A DNA stretch of 40,352 nucleotides from Deltaproteobacteria bacterium (GTDB lineage Bacteria > Desulfobacterota > Syntrophia > Syntrophales > UBA5619), in NCBI GenBank assembly GCA_021817825.1, contig JAKAFS010000030.1, positions 1 through 40,352 on the forward strand, given 5' to 3'. Below, piece by piece: positions 1 to 8,887 of this stretch. The notes under the pieces are model-generated. The model was given only the letters and a program-made list of their open reading frames with translations, had not been told where the DNA came from and did no database searches. The position numbers and the translations under genes are program-made. Position 1 is the stretch's first letter; every line of letters begins with the position of its first letter.

Positions 1-382
1 TTTAAAGATTTCGTAAGACTTTGACATAAGGCAAAATTACAGTCAAACGAAATCATGGAAAGCCCTATTGAAATGCCGCAAATGAGGGCAGCCGGGGAAA
101 GGCTTGGATCAGGCCCGGGATCTCCTCCGTGGGCTCAAGGGCGTCGAGGAGCCCCCCCTTTGCAGAGCGGCGTCTCGCCCACTGTCCAGCTCAATTCGGG
201 ACGCAGTGCGCCCACAATTGGAAAGGTCTGATAGGACAGGCGCATGAAGACGTCAACCTGAAGTTACCAATCCCTATTATCGCCTCCGGCAAGTTTTTTT
301 CTATTCGGATAGCTCTTTGTTCACGGGCACGTTCGTCCTACAGTTCCTCTTCTGCGGGACGGCTCCCCTGATTTCTGCGCCC
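1..382. other. Left edge, no gene recognised
   Basis: I see no reading frame here that looks like a real protein; the open frames present have arbitrary composition and no Shine-Dalgarno sequence. A TTGACA hexamer lies at 21-26 but has no convincing -10 box at the right distance. The stretch may be the 3' end or spacer of a unit that lies outside the window. Confidence 0.4.
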
Positions 383-628
383 TCAGGTCGGCTTTTTCTT
401 GTTCTTCACCGCCCGGGTGATGGCCGCATCCAGGATCTCCTTCATGGCATTCATGGATTCGATCAGCAGTGCCCGGTCTTCGGCGGAAAAGGAGGGAAAG
501 TCGAGTTCGTCGATCTTGCTTGCCGCAAGGTCGATCCCGGCGGCGGTCGCTTCGGCCTTGGTCCGCTTCGCCGTCGCTGCGGCGCCGGTCTCGGTTGCCT
601 TCGCGGCGGCCCTTGAAGTTCGGTGCAC
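383..628 (-). CDS. Small basic hypothetical protein, doubtful start
   Basis: The frame encodes about 81 residues with a real-looking composition: an Ala/Lys/Thr-rich N-terminal third, an acidic middle (DELDFPSFSAEDRALLIESM) and a lysine-rich end (KNKKKPT). I do not recognise a family. The only start available is a GTG at 628; an in-frame TAA lies three codons further upstream and no Shine-Dalgarno is visible. The GTG sits inside a perfect 18-bp palindrome, so either the start is unusual or the frame is a fragment of a broken gene. Function unknown. Confidence 0.35.
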   Translation of the reverse strand: MHRTSRAAAKATETGAAATAKRTKAEATAAGIDLAASKIDELDFPSFSAEDRALLIESMNAMKEILDAAITRAVKNKKKPT

Positions 629-634
629 CGAACT
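617..634. promoter_or_regulatory. Perfect 18-bp palindrome, possible operator
   Basis: AGTTCGGTGCACCGAACT reads the same on both strands with no interruption. It overlaps the putative GTG start of the small minus-strand ORF. The length and symmetry fit the site of a dimeric repressor, but no regulator gene lies next to it and no U-tract follows, so a terminator is unlikely. Confidence 0.4.
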
Positions 635-850
635 AACTTATCTATCCGATACTATTAAGACTACTCCGCAGGGTGTCTTCATTTTGCTTGGCCGGAAAGC
701 CCTGTCCTGAAAGAGGCAGGGCGGGGCAATATGATCCAAGCCTTGACCGATTCCCGGCAGTAGATCCGAAGGGATTTGCCGCCGGGGTGAAAGGCTTTGC
801 GCCTGCGGGGAATCGAGGCCCGACTGAGCAAGGATGCAAGGCTACAGCCA
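635..850. other. Spacer with no recognised gene
   Basis: This stretch separates the stop of the SEC-C protein from the small ORF. It is less GC-rich near 635-665 and shows no credible ORF, RNA fold or terminator that I can identify. Confidence 0.4.
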
Positions 851-2068
851 TTAATGAAGCTTTTGACGGTCTCGGGGATGGCCGAGATACTGTCCGGCCA
901 AGGCATTGTGATACTCCTGGTAATGGGTCATGAATTCCTTCAATTCCTCCTGGTTTGCGAACTCGATTTGACTCAAGCAGGAATCAAGGTAAGTCAGCGC
1001 GGACGCCGGTCGTTGATCTTTTTCGTACGGCTGGTTGATGGCTTCCAGGGTCTTTTCTTTAATCATGCCGAAAAGAGCGGCTCTGCCTTTTGACGCCAAA
1101 AAGCGGCGCAGGAGGGTCTCATAATGCCGCTCATCTCGGATGCACGTCCCGAGATTTTCGTTCTCGTCATCCAGGATTTCTTCAATGCGAATCTTGCGCA
1201 ATTCCTCTTCCGCCCATTTCAAGTGACATTTTTTAAATTTCAATCCTGAATCGCACGGACAAAGGTCATTTCTGCCGATCTTGCTGAAATTTTCGAGGAT
1301 GAATTCTTCGACCTCGCGAAGTTGCTCCTTCTCCGCCTCGGCTTTCCAGCGCGCCTGTCTCTGGGCCACTTCCCGGGGATCATAGAAAGCTTCCAGATCG
1401 AATCGGAATCCTACGGGCTGGTCCTCTTCGGGCTCATCAAAGAACTCATCCAGATCGTCCCTGGTCAGCGTATCGAGATCGACCTCCCCCTTTTCATAGT
1501 ACTCCTCGAAAAGCGGACGAAGGTCCCGGCGTTTGATCAGGGCAAAATCTGCTATCAGTTCGGTCCGGAGCTGATAATTCTCGCCGGGAGAGTTGATGAT
1601 CTCCAGGAAAAAGTCCTCGATCTCCTTTTTCGTTTCCGGGTAGGCGGTCCAGAGGTTCCAGAGCCCCGTGATCTCGTTGAGCACGGTGACCTGGTCATTT
1701 TCCCGATCTTCTTCGATAAATGATTTCAACGCCGGGATCGCCGCCGGCCCGACGCGCAGATAGCATTCCGGAAGTGCATCCCAGAGCCAGTCGATGTCGT
1801 ACTCGTCGGCCAGTTGCGTGGCGTCGAGAAAGGCCTCCATGGAACGGGGATCGCCCAGAATGCCGAGGAGGTAGACCGCATGGACGACGGCAAAAACTTT
1901 GGAGCCCTCCATCCGGTAGTACTTTTCCTCCCTCGCGATGCGGATGAGCAAGGGAAGGACGCTTTCGCGACGGCGTTTGATCTCGTCCAGATAATCGGTC
2001 TCCAGGCGGTCACCCTCCTGAAATATCAGATCGACGAGCTCAGCATCCGTAAGATTATGATAATTCAT
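851..2068 (-). CDS. SEC-C motif protein with HEAT-like N-terminal region
   Basis: A protein of about 405 residues. The N-terminal half is helical and acidic with HEAT-like segments (LLIRIAREEKYYRM, ILGDPRSMEAFLDA, VGPAAIPALKSFIEED), a layout often seen in proteins annotated DUF1186 or SEC-C. Near residue 270 is a SEC-C zinc motif, GRNDLCPCDSGLKFKKCH, with the C-x-C...C-H ligand set also found at the end of SecA. The C-terminal ~120 residues are charged and helical. I chose the ATG at 2068, preceded by AGGAAGAG, over an upstream frame start at 2104. It lies 60 bp beyond the methyltransferase-like gene on the same strand and may be co-transcribed. The partner is unknown; SEC-C domains usually bind zinc and ribosomes or proteins. 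Confidence 0.75.
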   Translation of the reverse strand: MNYHNLTDAELVDLIFQEGDRLETDYLDEIKRRRESVLPLLIRIAREEKYYRMEGSKVFAVVHAVYLLGILGDPRSMEAFLDATQLADEYDIDWLWDALPECYLRVGPAAIPALKSFIEEDRENDQVTVLNEITGLWNLWTAYPETKKEIEDFFLEIINSPGENYQLRTELIADFALIKRRDLRPLFEEYYEKGEVDLDTLTRDDLDEFFDEPEEDQPVGFRFDLEAFYDPREVAQRQARWKAEAEKEQLREVEEFILENFSKIGRNDLCPCDSGLKFKKCHLKWAEEELRKIRIEEILDDENENLGTCIRDERHYETLLRRFLASKGRAALFGMIKEKTLEAINQPYEKDQRPASALTYLDSCLSQIEFANQEELKEFMTHYQEYHNALAGQYLGHPRDRQKLH

Positions 2069-2128
2069 TTCAAAACACCGTCTCTTCCTGGCTCTGATCC
2101 CCAAGGCTTCGCGCCGCCCAAACAGAAA

Positions 2129-3832
2129 TCAATGATGATTGGCTGATGATGTCCTGCCGCGGAAGAGATCGCCTGCCTGCCGGATCTGCTTGAGTTCCGC
2201 AAGGGCCGGATCGGCGATGGCCAACGTGAGCCCCGCCGTCTGCGCGGCGGCGAGGAGCGCCGCCTGGAGCCAAGGTCGTTCGGGCCGCTCGCGGCCGATC
2301 GCGGTCAGATCGAGAAGGGTCGGACAACCGACCTGCTCGGCGCACCAACCGATGAGACCGAGCGCCGTCTTGGTCGCGGCGGCCGTCGGCAGCGCGCCTG
2401 CGGGCGAAAGGTCGATCACGATTCCCTCTTTCGTGAAGCCGCACGGCCGCGCGGCGGCAACGATCCGGCGGATCTCGGCACGGCAGAGGGTCGTCCCCGC
2501 TTCGGGACGGCAACGGAGGACCGGAACGGCTCCGTACTGGGCGGCCGCGGCAAGCAAATCTTCCGCATCCTCGCCTGGGCCTGCCATCCGGACCAGAACG
2601 CGGCCGGGATAGCGGCGCAAAACCCCCTCGACCCCTGCGATACGCTCGACATCGATCAGCAGGGGAAGGCGCGTCGTCGGGGCGATCTGCGTCAGAACCC
2701 GGGCCAGGGTCTCCCTTTCGTCGAGGCCGGGCGCCATCATCTTGAGTTGGAGAAGCGCCGCCCCCTCCTTGTCCTGCTCGCGCACAGCCTGGCGCAGGGG
2801 GCCGACCTCGCCGGCCGCAACGGTTTGGCGCAGGGTCTCATTTTCTGCCAGGTTCATCCGCGAGCCGATCAGGGCCAGGGGCCCTCCCCCTTCCAGGACC
2901 AGGGACTGGCGGGCGGAGCTTGCGGCCGCAAGCGACCGCCGCACCGGGGCGACCGGCTGCGCGGCGGCCAGGTTTTTGGCCAGGGCGGCAATATGGTCCG
3001 GCGTCGTCCCGCAGCAGCCGCCCATGAGATTGACGCCGGCCTTCGCAAAGGCCGGGCCGAAGGAGGCAAAGTTTGCGGCGCCCATGCCGAAGATCGTCTC
3101 TTCGCCGATCAGCTCCGGCAGCCCCGCATTCGGCTTGGCCAAAAGGGGCACCGTCGCATAGGGCTTCATCCGGCCGATCATCTCCAGCATCGCCTCGGGT
3201 CCTGCGGAGCAGTTGCAGCCCACGGCATCGGCCCCCAGGGCCTGAAGGGCGACGAGGGCCGTCAGAGGATCGGTCCCGTTGAGCGTCCGGCCGTTTTTCT
3301 CATAGGTCATGCTCACGATCGTAAAGAGCTGGGACACCTCGCGGACGGCGATCAGGGCGGCCCGCGCCTCCTGGATATCGATCATCGTCTCGATGACGAA
3401 CCCGTCGACGCCCCCCGCCAGCAGCCCCTCGGCCTGTTCCCGGAAGTTGGCCACCGCTTCCGCGAAGGGAAGATCGCCGAAGGGCTCGACAAAATGGCCC
3501 GTGGAGCTGATGTCCCCGATCACAAAGGCCTCGGGACCGACCGCCTCTCTGGCGATCCGGGCCAGGGCCCGGTTCATCCCGAAAACGTCGGTCACGCCGT
3601 AGCATTCCAGCTTTTTCCGGTTCGCCCCGAAGGTCGCCGTATAGACGCCGTCGGCGCCGGCCTTGCGATAGGCCCCATGGATCGCCGCCGGCGCCTCGGG
3701 ATGGTCCAGGCACCACGCCTCGGGACAGACCCCGGCGGGCAGACCCCGCTTATGGAGTTCCGTCCCCATGGCCCCGTCGAGGACCAGAATCTTTTTTTTC
3801 AGCAAGGCGGCAAGGCGTCCCTTTGATTTCAT
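2129..3832 (-). CDS. Homocysteine S-methyltransferase-like protein with degenerate pterin-binding half
   Basis: About 567 residues in two halves. Residues ~10-300 are a homocysteine S-methyltransferase domain like the first module of cobalamin-dependent methionine synthase: LVLDGAMGTELHKRG at the start, a Cys region GCNCSAG near 207-209, and the paired zinc cysteines GGCCGTTPDHI near 274-275. Residues ~315-560 occupy the place of the pterin-binding (folate) module but are strongly eroded: the usual IGERTN-type start reads LIGSRMN and the expected Asp/Asn-rich motif is missing. There is no cobalamin-binding or activation module, so this is not a complete MetH. It could transfer methyl groups with a separate corrinoid protein, or be a repurposed paralogue. 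GGAGGTC precedes two consecutive ATGs; the second gives better spacing. It follows the leu operon but sits beyond a terminator. Confidence 0.8.
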   Translation of the reverse strand: MKSKGRLAALLKKKILVLDGAMGTELHKRGLPAGVCPEAWCLDHPEAPAAIHGAYRKAGADGVYTATFGANRKKLECYGVTDVFGMNRALARIAREAVGPEAFVIGDISSTGHFVEPFGDLPFAEAVANFREQAEGLLAGGVDGFVIETMIDIQEARAALIAVREVSQLFTIVSMTYEKNGRTLNGTDPLTALVALQALGADAVGCNCSAGPEAMLEMIGRMKPYATVPLLAKPNAGLPELIGEETIFGMGAANFASFGPAFAKAGVNLMGGCCGTTPDHIAALAKNLAAAQPVAPVRRSLAAASSARQSLVLEGGGPLALIGSRMNLAENETLRQTVAAGEVGPLRQAVREQDKEGAALLQLKMMAPGLDERETLARVLTQIAPTTRLPLLIDVERIAGVEGVLRRYPGRVLVRMAGPGEDAEDLLAAAAQYGAVPVLRCRPEAGTTLCRAEIRRIVAAARPCGFTKEGIVIDLSPAGALPTAAATKTALGLIGWCAEQVGCPTLLDLTAIGRERPERPWLQAALLAAAQTAGLTLAIADPALAELKQIRQAGDLFRGRTSSANHH

Positions 3833-3859
3833 CATGACCTCCAGAATGCGGCAGGGGCT

Positions 3860-3895
3860 AAAAACAAAAGGCCGCTCCCTGCCTGCGGAGCGGCC
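3860..3895 (-). terminator. Rho-independent terminator after leuB
   Basis: On the minus strand a perfect 9-bp stem (GGCCGCTCC with GGAGCGGCC, 8-nt loop) is followed by a T-rich run, TTTTGTTTTT. It lies 14 bp after the leuB stop and before the methyltransferase-like gene, so it should end the leuACDB transcript. Confidence 0.85.
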
Positions 3896-3908
3896 CCTCT
3901 CTTAGACC

Positions 3909-4994
3909 TCAGGCCATCAATGCCCCGACCTGCCGGGCGATCCGGTCGCCCATCTCGGCGGTGCCGACGACCGTGGTCCCGGGCTGGCGGATGTCCCCGG
4001 TCCGGAAACCGGCCTTGAGGACCTCGCGGACCGCTTTTTCCACGAGATCCGCCTCGGTCGCCATGCCCAGGGAAAGGCGGAGCATCATCGCCGTCGACAG
4101 GATCATGGCGATGGGGTTGGCCAGGTTCTTTCCGGCAATGTCCGGGGCGGAGCCGTGGATCGGCTCGTACATGGCCGTCTTTTCGCCCTGGCTCGCCGAA
4201 GGAAGCATCCCCATGGAGCCGGTCAGCATCGAGGCCTCGTCGCTCAGGATATCGCCGAAGAGGTTCGTCGTCACGATGACGTCGAACTGGCCGGGGTTCC
4301 TGATGAGCTGCATGGCGCAGTTGTCGACGTACATGTGCGAAAGTTCCACATCCGGATAGTCGCGTCCCACTTCGGTCGTTACGGTCCGCCAGAGTTCCGT
4401 CGTCTCCAGGACGTTGGCCTTGTCCACCGAGAGGAGCTTCTTGCGGCGCTTCCGGGCCAGTTCGAAGCCGACCTTGGCGATCCGGCGGATCTCCGTTTCC
4501 GAATAGATCATGGTGTTGACGCCAATCCGCTCGCCCTTTTCGACCCGGACCCCCCGGGGCTCGCCGAAATAGACATCCCCGGTCAGCTCCCGGACGATGA
4601 CCAGATCGATCCCCCGGATGATCTCGGGACGCAACGGCGAAGCATCGATCAAATCATCGAAGACGCGCACGGGCCGAAGGTTGGCGAACAGGCCGAGGCC
4701 CGCCCGGAGCCCCAGGAGACCCCGCTCGGGGCGGACGCTGTAGTCGAGGGGCTCCCACTTCGGGCCGCCCATGGCGCCGAGCAGCACGGCATCGCTTTGG
4801 GCGGCCATCTGGAGGACCGCGTCGGTGAGCGGCGTCCCGTAAGTGTCATAGGAGATCCCGCCGACCAGCCCTTCGGTCCGCTCGAAGCGGACAGCGGCCC
4901 GCTCGGCCACGACATCGAGCACCTTGCCGGCCTCTTGCATCACTTCCGGTCCGATCCCGTCGCCGGGCAAAACCGCAATGCGGAATGTCTTCAT
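3909..4994 (-). CDS. leuB: 3-isopropylmalate dehydrogenase
   Basis: Cytoplasmic NAD-dependent enzyme (EC 1.1.1.85) that oxidises and decarboxylates 3-isopropylmalate to 2-oxoisocaproate in leucine synthesis. The 361-residue length is normal. Visible motifs are [15 protein letters not shown] at the N-terminus, LGAMGGPKW, the substrate region [29 protein letters not shown], and the metal/NAD region [18 protein letters not shown] followed by [13 protein letters not shown]. The ATG at 4994 overlaps the leuD stop by four bases (ATGA), indicating translational coupling. A longer frame extends upstream to 5465, but it only shadows leuD and is not part of this gene. Last gene of the leu operon. Confidence 0.97.
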   Translation of the reverse strand: MKTFRIAVLPGDGIGPEVMQEAGKVLDVVAERAAVRFERTEGLVGGISYDTYGTPLTDAVLQMAAQSDAVLLGAMGGPKWEPLDYSVRPERGLLGLRAGLGLFANLRPVRVFDDLIDASPLRPEIIRGIDLVIVRELTGDVYFGEPRGVRVEKGERIGVNTMIYSETEIRRIAKVGFELARKRRKKLLSVDKANVLETTELWRTVTTEVGRDYPDVELSHMYVDNCAMQLIRNPGQFDVIVTTNLFGDILSDEASMLTGSMGMLPSASQGEKTAMYEPIHGSAPDIAGKNLANPIAMILSTAMMLRLSLGMATEADLVEKAVREVLKAGFRTGDIRQPGTTVVGTAEMGDRIARQVGALMA

Positions 4995-5485
4995 TTCTTC
5001 TTTCCTTTCGCGATGTGGTTCATGAGTCCGCCGTCGGCGATCAGCTGCTGCATGAAGGGCGGCACGGGCTGGATCGTCAGCGGCGTTGCCTCTTGGGCGA
5101 TCCGGATGAGACCGGCATCGGCATCGACCTCGATCTCGGTCCCCTCGGCCACCTTGGCCCAGAGGTCGGCGGACTCGAAGATCGGCAACCCCATGTTGAA
5201 GGAGTTGCGGTAGAAAATCCGGGCGAAACTCTTGGCCACCACACAGGCGACCCCCGCCGCCTTGATCGCGATCGGCGCATGCTCCCGGGAGGAGCCGCAG
5301 CCGAAGTTCTCGCCGCCGACGATGATGTCCCCGGGCTTCATCTTCTTCATGAAATCGGGATCGGCATCCTCCATGCAGTGGGCGGCCAGGACCTGGGGGT
5401 CCGAGGAATTCAGGTACCGCGCCGGGATGATGACATCGGTATCGATATTGTCGCCGAATTTCCATATCTTTCCTTTGAATTTCAT
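4991..5485 (-). CDS. leuD: 3-isopropylmalate dehydratase small subunit
   Basis: Small subunit of isopropylmalate isomerase (EC 4.2.1.33), which pairs with LeuC to interconvert 2- and 3-isopropylmalate. It has 164 residues, the short form typical of archaea and many anaerobes; the enterobacterial protein is about 200. The swivel-domain motifs are clear: [15 protein letters not shown] at the start, and the substrate loop [15 protein letters not shown] near residue 58-72. It ends in a Lys-rich tail (KGKKK). Its stop overlaps the leuB start by four bases. It is separated from leuC by about 250 bp containing a large inverted repeat, unusual inside an operon. Confidence 0.97.
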   Translation of the reverse strand: MKFKGKIWKFGDNIDTDVIIPARYLNSSDPQVLAAHCMEDADPDFMKKMKPGDIIVGGENFGCGSSREHAPIAIKAAGVACVVAKSFARIFYRNSFNMGLPIFESADLWAKVAEGTEIEVDADAGLIRIAQEATPLTIQPVPPFMQQLIADGGLMNHIAKGKKK

Positions 5486-5581
5486 ATTGTCACATCCTTT
5501 CGAATCGTTTCATTTCCTCTTCTTTACTCCCCCTCCAACACCCGCATGGTGATGGGGTTTCGCAGGAGGCGATTGGGAGAT

Positions 5582-5693
5582 TTTTTCCGGGCACCCTGAC
5601 ACCGCAGCGGAGCGCCCGCCGGAAAACATGTCTGAGCGCGTAGCGCGAGTTGGTTTTCCGGCAGCGTAGCGAGGATGATCAGGGTCGGAAAAA
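5582..5693. repeat. Nested inverted repeat between leuC and leuD
   Basis: Two nested pairs of arms occupy the leuC-leuD gap. The outer arms are TTTTTCCG (5582-5589) plus ACCCTGA (5593-5599), pairing with TCAGGGT (5679-5685) plus CGGAAAAA (5686-5693), with a 3-nt bulge. The inner arms are GCCGGAAAAC (5618-5627) and GTTTTCCGGC (5653-5662), perfect over 10 bp. Between the inner arms is a small CGCG-TAG-CGCG stem. The structure resembles a REP-type extragenic palindrome or a small non-autonomous mobile palindrome. Within the leu mRNA it could form a stable fold that affects leuD/leuB expression. Whether it recurs in the genome cannot be told from this window. Confidence 0.6.
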
Positions 5694-5739
5694 GATCCTG
5701 AGCCCCGGCGAAGCCCCATCGCCGTGCAGGCGCACCCCC

Positions 5740-6999
5740 CTACAGCTGATCCGGCCCGGCAAGCCGACCGGCAATCGCCGAGGCCGCGGCCACGGCGGGG
5801 TTGGCGAGATAGACCTCGCTGCCCGGATGGCCCATCCGGCCGACGAAATTCCGGTTCGTCGTCGCGACGGCCCGCTCCCCTTTGGCCAAGACCCCCATGA
5901 ACCCCCCCAGGCAGGGTCCGCAGGTGGGCAGGCTGATCGCCCCGCCGGCATCGAGGAAGATGTCGAAGAGCCCCTCTTTCATCGCCTGCCGGTAGACCAT
6001 CTGCGTCGCCGGGATCACGATCAGGCGGACCCCCTTGGCCACCCGGCGTCCCTTGAGGATCCCGGCCGCGACGCGCAGATCTTCGATCAGACCGTTGGTG
6101 CAGGAGCCGATGATGGCCTGGTCGATCCGGACATCGCCGACGGCGCTGATTCCCCGGGCGTTGGAGGGCAGATGGGGAAAGGAGACCTGGAGTTCGATCT
6201 TTTCCACGTCGATGTCGATGACCGAATGGTACCGGGCGTCGGGATCGGAGGTGTAGAACTCGTAAGGACGCTCGGTCCGGCCCTTCACATAGGCCTCGGT
6301 CACGGCATCGGGAATGAAGATCCCGTTCTTGCCGCCCGCCTCGATCGCCATGTTGGCCATCGTCAGGCGGTCGGTCTGCGTGAGGCCGCTCACCGTCTCG
6401 CCGGTGAACTCCATGGACCGGTAGAGGGCGCCGTCGACGCCGATTTTGCCTATCGTGTAGAGGATCAGGTCCTTTCCCGTCACCCAGGGCTTGCGCTTTC
6501 CGTGGTAGACGAACTTCATCGTCTCGGGCACCTTGAACCAGAGTTCGCCGGTGAGCATCGCCGCGGCAAGGTCGGTGCTGCCGACCCCGGTGGCGAAGGC
6601 GCCGATGGCCCCGTAGGTGCAGGTATGGCTGTCGGCGCCGATGACCAGATCCCCGGGGCCGACGATCCCCTGCTCGGGCAGGAGCGCATGCTCCACGCCG
6701 GCCGCGCCGATTTCGTAATAATGGTCGAGGGCCTGCTCGTGGGCAAAGTCCCGCATGATCTTGCACTGCTCGGCCGAAGCGATGTCCTTGTTCGGGGCGA
6801 AGTGGTCGGGAACGAGGACGACCTTCTGCTTGTCGAAGACCTCCTTGCCCCCGGCCTTCCGGAACTCGTCGATGGCGATCGGCGCCGTGACGTCGTTGCC
6901 GAGGGCGATATCGACCCGGGCGTTGATCAGTTGCCCGGGACTCACCTCCGAAAGGCCGGCGTGGCGGGCCAGAATTTTTTCCGATATGGTCATTCCCAT
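5740..6999 (-). CDS. leuC: 3-isopropylmalate dehydratase large subunit
   Basis: Large [4Fe-4S] subunit of isopropylmalate isomerase (EC 4.2.1.33), aconitase superfamily. At 419 residues it is the shorter LeuC/homoaconitase-like form that partners short LeuD proteins; enterobacterial LeuC is about 466. Visible motifs are [38 protein letters not shown] (first cluster Cys) and [10 protein letters not shown] (second and third cluster Cys), ending in [21 protein letters not shown] stands eight bases before the ATG at 6999. It follows leuA by 81 bp and precedes leuD after a 254-bp gap carrying the inverted repeat. Confidence 0.96.
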   Translation of the reverse strand: MGMTISEKILARHAGLSEVSPGQLINARVDIALGNDVTAPIAIDEFRKAGGKEVFDKQKVVLVPDHFAPNKDIASAEQCKIMRDFAHEQALDHYYEIGAAGVEHALLPEQGIVGPGDLVIGADSHTCTYGAIGAFATGVGSTDLAAAMLTGELWFKVPETMKFVYHGKRKPWVTGKDLILYTIGKIGVDGALYRSMEFTGETVSGLTQTDRLTMANMAIEAGGKNGIFIPDAVTEAYVKGRTERPYEFYTSDPDARYHSVIDIDVEKIELQVSFPHLPSNARGISAVGDVRIDQAIIGSCTNGLIEDLRVAAGILKGRRVAKGVRLIVIPATQMVYRQAMKEGLFDIFLDAGGAISLPTCGPCLGGFMGVLAKGERAVATTNRNFVGRMGHPGSEVYLANPAVAAASAIAGRLAGPDQL

Positions 7000-7080
7000 G
7001 ATTTGCTCTCCTTGCGTGATTTGAAAGGCGCCGCGATCATTACCATGAACGGCTTTTTTCTATTACCGGAACTGGCGTAT

Positions 7081-8625
7081 TTATGCAACTTCGACCTTCT
7101 TGGCATCCTTGCCGAACCACTCCAGACGGTTCAGGGCGTTGATATAGGCCCGGGCCGAAGCCACCAGGACGTCGGGATGGGCGCCCCGGCCGGTGGCCGA
7201 CCGGCCGTTGAACTTGAGCTGCACCGTGGCCTCGCCCTGGGCGTCGGTCCCGCCGGTGATCGCGTTGACGGCGTACTTCAGGAGCGGGTAGTTCGTCCCG
7301 GTGATCTTGCGGATCGCGGCGAAGATGGCATCCACGGGGCCCACGCCGAAGCCGGCCTCCTGGATCAGTTGGCCGTCCACCTCCATCTGCATCGTCGCCG
7401 TGGGCACCGCCACGGAGCCGCTGACGACATTGAGGTAGACGAAGCGGTACTTCTCCTGCGGCCGTGTGGACTCTTCGTCGACGATCGCCTCCAGATCTTC
7501 GTCGAAGACCTCTTTCTTGACGTCGGCCAGTTCCTTGAAGCGGACAAAGGTCCGGTTGACCGCCTCGTCGTTCAGCGCATACCCCAGCTCCTTGAGGCGT
7601 TTGACGATGGCGGCGCGCCCCGAATGCTTGCCCAGGACCAGGTGCGTTTCCGCGATCCCGACCGACTGGGGGGTCATGATCTCGTAGGTGATCTTCTCCT
7701 TGATCAGGCCGTCCTGATGGATCCCCGACTCGTGGGCGAAGGCGTTGGCCCCGACGATCGCCTTGTTGGGCTGGACGGCGATTCCCGTGATCTGGGTCAG
7801 GAGCCGCGAGGACTGGTGAATGGCCTCGGTCTTGATCCCCGTGGTGAGGCCGAAGAAATCCTTGCGGGTCTTCAACGCCATGACCACCTCTTCCATGGCG
7901 CTGTTCCCGGCCCGCTCCCCGATCCCGTTGATCGTGCACTCCACCTGGCGGGCGCCGTTCTTCACGGCGGCCAGGGCGTTGGCGGTGGCCAATCCCAAAT
8001 CGTTGTGGCAGTGGACCGAGATGATCGCCTGATCGATGTTCGGCACCCTTTTAAAGAGCGTGGCGATGAGCTGGCCGAACTCCTCGGGGATCGCATAGCC
8101 GACCGTATCGGGGATGTTGACCGTCGTGGCCCCGGCGGCGATGACCGCCTCGACCATCTGGCAGAGGTAGTCGAGATCGCTCCGCGTCGCGTCCATGGGG
8201 GAGAATTCGACGTTCTTCGTGTAGGAACTGGCCCGGGCCACGGCGGCGACCGCTTCTTTCAGGACCTGCTCGCGGCTCTTGCGGAGCTGATATTTGAGGT
8301 GGATGTCCGACGAGGAGATGAAGGTGTGGATCCGGGGGTTGGCGGCCACGGCCACGGCCTCCCAGGCGCGGTCGATGTCCGCTTCGTTGGCCCGGGCCAG
8401 ACCCGCGACCTGACAGCCCCGGATCTCCCGGGCGATCTGCTGCACCGAAGCGAAATCGCCGTCCGAGACGACCGGAAATCCCGCCTCGATGATGTCCACC
8501 CCCATCTTTTCCAACTGACGGGCAATCCGCATTTTCTCCTCCGGATTCATGCTCGCCCCCGGCGACTGCTCGCCGTCCCGCAGTGTGGTATCGAAGATAA
8601 AGACCCTGTTTTTCGTGGTTGTCAT
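7081..8625 (-). CDS. leuA: 2-isopropylmalate synthase
   Basis: First committed enzyme of leucine synthesis (EC 2.3.3.13), condensing acetyl-CoA with 2-oxoisovalerate. The 514-residue length matches the bacterial family. The TIM-barrel catalytic domain shows [16 protein letters not shown] near residue 10, [14 protein letters not shown], and the metal-binding [31 protein letters not shown] lies in the linker, and residues ~390-505 form the LeuA C-terminal domain that binds leucine for feedback inhibition. AAGGAGG precedes the ATG at 8625. Its mRNA begins about 255 nt upstream and carries a leucine-rich leader peptide and terminator, so the operon is very probably regulated by leucine-tRNA-dependent attenuation as well as by feedback. 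Confidence 0.97.
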   Translation of the reverse strand: MTTTKNRVFIFDTTLRDGEQSPGASMNPEEKMRIARQLEKMGVDIIEAGFPVVSDGDFASVQQIAREIRGCQVAGLARANEADIDRAWEAVAVAANPRIHTFISSSDIHLKYQLRKSREQVLKEAVAAVARASSYTKNVEFSPMDATRSDLDYLCQMVEAVIAAGATTVNIPDTVGYAIPEEFGQLIATLFKRVPNIDQAIISVHCHNDLGLATANALAAVKNGARQVECTINGIGERAGNSAMEEVVMALKTRKDFFGLTTGIKTEAIHQSSRLLTQITGIAVQPNKAIVGANAFAHESGIHQDGLIKEKITYEIMTPQSVGIAETHLVLGKHSGRAAIVKRLKELGYALNDEAVNRTFVRFKELADVKKEVFDEDLEAIVDEESTRPQEKYRFVYLNVVSGSVAVPTATMQMEVDGQLIQEAGFGVGPVDAIFAAIRKITGTNYPLLKYAVNAITGGTDAQGEATVQLKFNGRSATGRGAHPDVLVASARAYINALNRLEWFGKDAKKVEVA

Positions 8626-8642
8626 GCTCTGCCTCCTTTTGC

Positions 8643-8681
8643 AAAATAAAAAAGGCCATGGGCTTGCCGCCCATGGCCTTT
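8643..8681 (-). terminator. Attenuator terminator upstream of leuA
   Basis: On the minus strand AAAGGCCATGGGC pairs with GCCCATGGCCTTT across a 5-nt loop (13 bp, no mismatch) and runs straight into TTTTTTATTTT. It ends about 18 bp before the leuA ATG and lies after the leucine-rich leader ORF. A strong intrinsic terminator in this position has no plausible role except to be bypassed conditionally. Confidence 0.92.
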
Positions 8682-8723
8682 AGGTTTCTTTGTCTAACGA
8701 AGGAACTCCTAAAGTCGACGGGC
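8669..8723 (-). promoter_or_regulatory. Antiterminator pairing in the leuA leader
   Basis: On the minus strand the end of the leader ORF, GCCCGTCGACTTTAGG (8708-8723, covering its stop codon), resembles the 3' arm of the terminator extended by four bases. It can therefore pair with CCTAAAGGCCATGGGC (8669-8684), which contains the terminator 5' arm. Of 16 positions, 13 are Watson-Crick pairs, one is G-U and two mismatch. A ribosome stalled at the upstream Leu codons would leave the first segment free to form this alternative hairpin and block termination. A ribosome that reaches the stop codon would cover it and let the terminator form. Confidence 0.75.
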
Positions 8724-8819
8724 GACACGTCCTGTATCTAGGCAAAGAAGAGCGAGGCCCAGGAGATTGGGCAAAAGCAAGCTGCTAATCAAGTTGGCTC
8801 TCTTTGCTGTCGCTGTCAT
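8709..8819 (-). CDS. leuL: leu operon leader peptide
   Basis: A 36-codon ORF from ATG (8819) to TAG (8709-8711), too short for most gene callers. It reads MTATAKRANLISS, then LLLPNLLGLALLCLD, then TGRVARRL. Ten of the 18 codons from position 10 to 27 are leucine (TTG, CTT, CTC, CTG and CTA all used), far above chance. It lies between a good sigma-70 promoter and the terminator in front of leuA. By analogy with enteric leuL, translation speed through the Leu codons reports charged tRNA-Leu. The Shine-Dalgarno is modest (AAGG about 12 bases upstream). The peptide probably has no function of its own. Confidence 0.88.
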   Translation of the reverse strand: MTATAKRANLISSLLLPNLLGLALLCLDTGRVARRL

Positions 8820-8887
8820 TTCAGGATAACCTTGGTTCCGATTTCATTCCGCCTTGAGGTCTCCCCTCAAGAAATAGCGGAGGTTGG

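Noticed and set aside
3836..3908. A SAM or cobalamin riboswitch before the methyltransferase-like gene
   Set aside because: The 73-bp space holds only the leuB terminator and a ribosome site; there is no room for or sign of a riboswitch core.
2747..5213. Long plus-strand frames over the methyltransferase-like gene and leuB
   Set aside because: They are antisense shadows of well-identified genes, with arbitrary sequence and no ribosome sites.
5650..8649. A 999-codon plus-strand open frame across leuC and leuA
   Set aside because: It is antisense to two unmistakable enzymes, has low-complexity Arg/Gly/Asp/Leu composition, and results from high GC at third codon positions.
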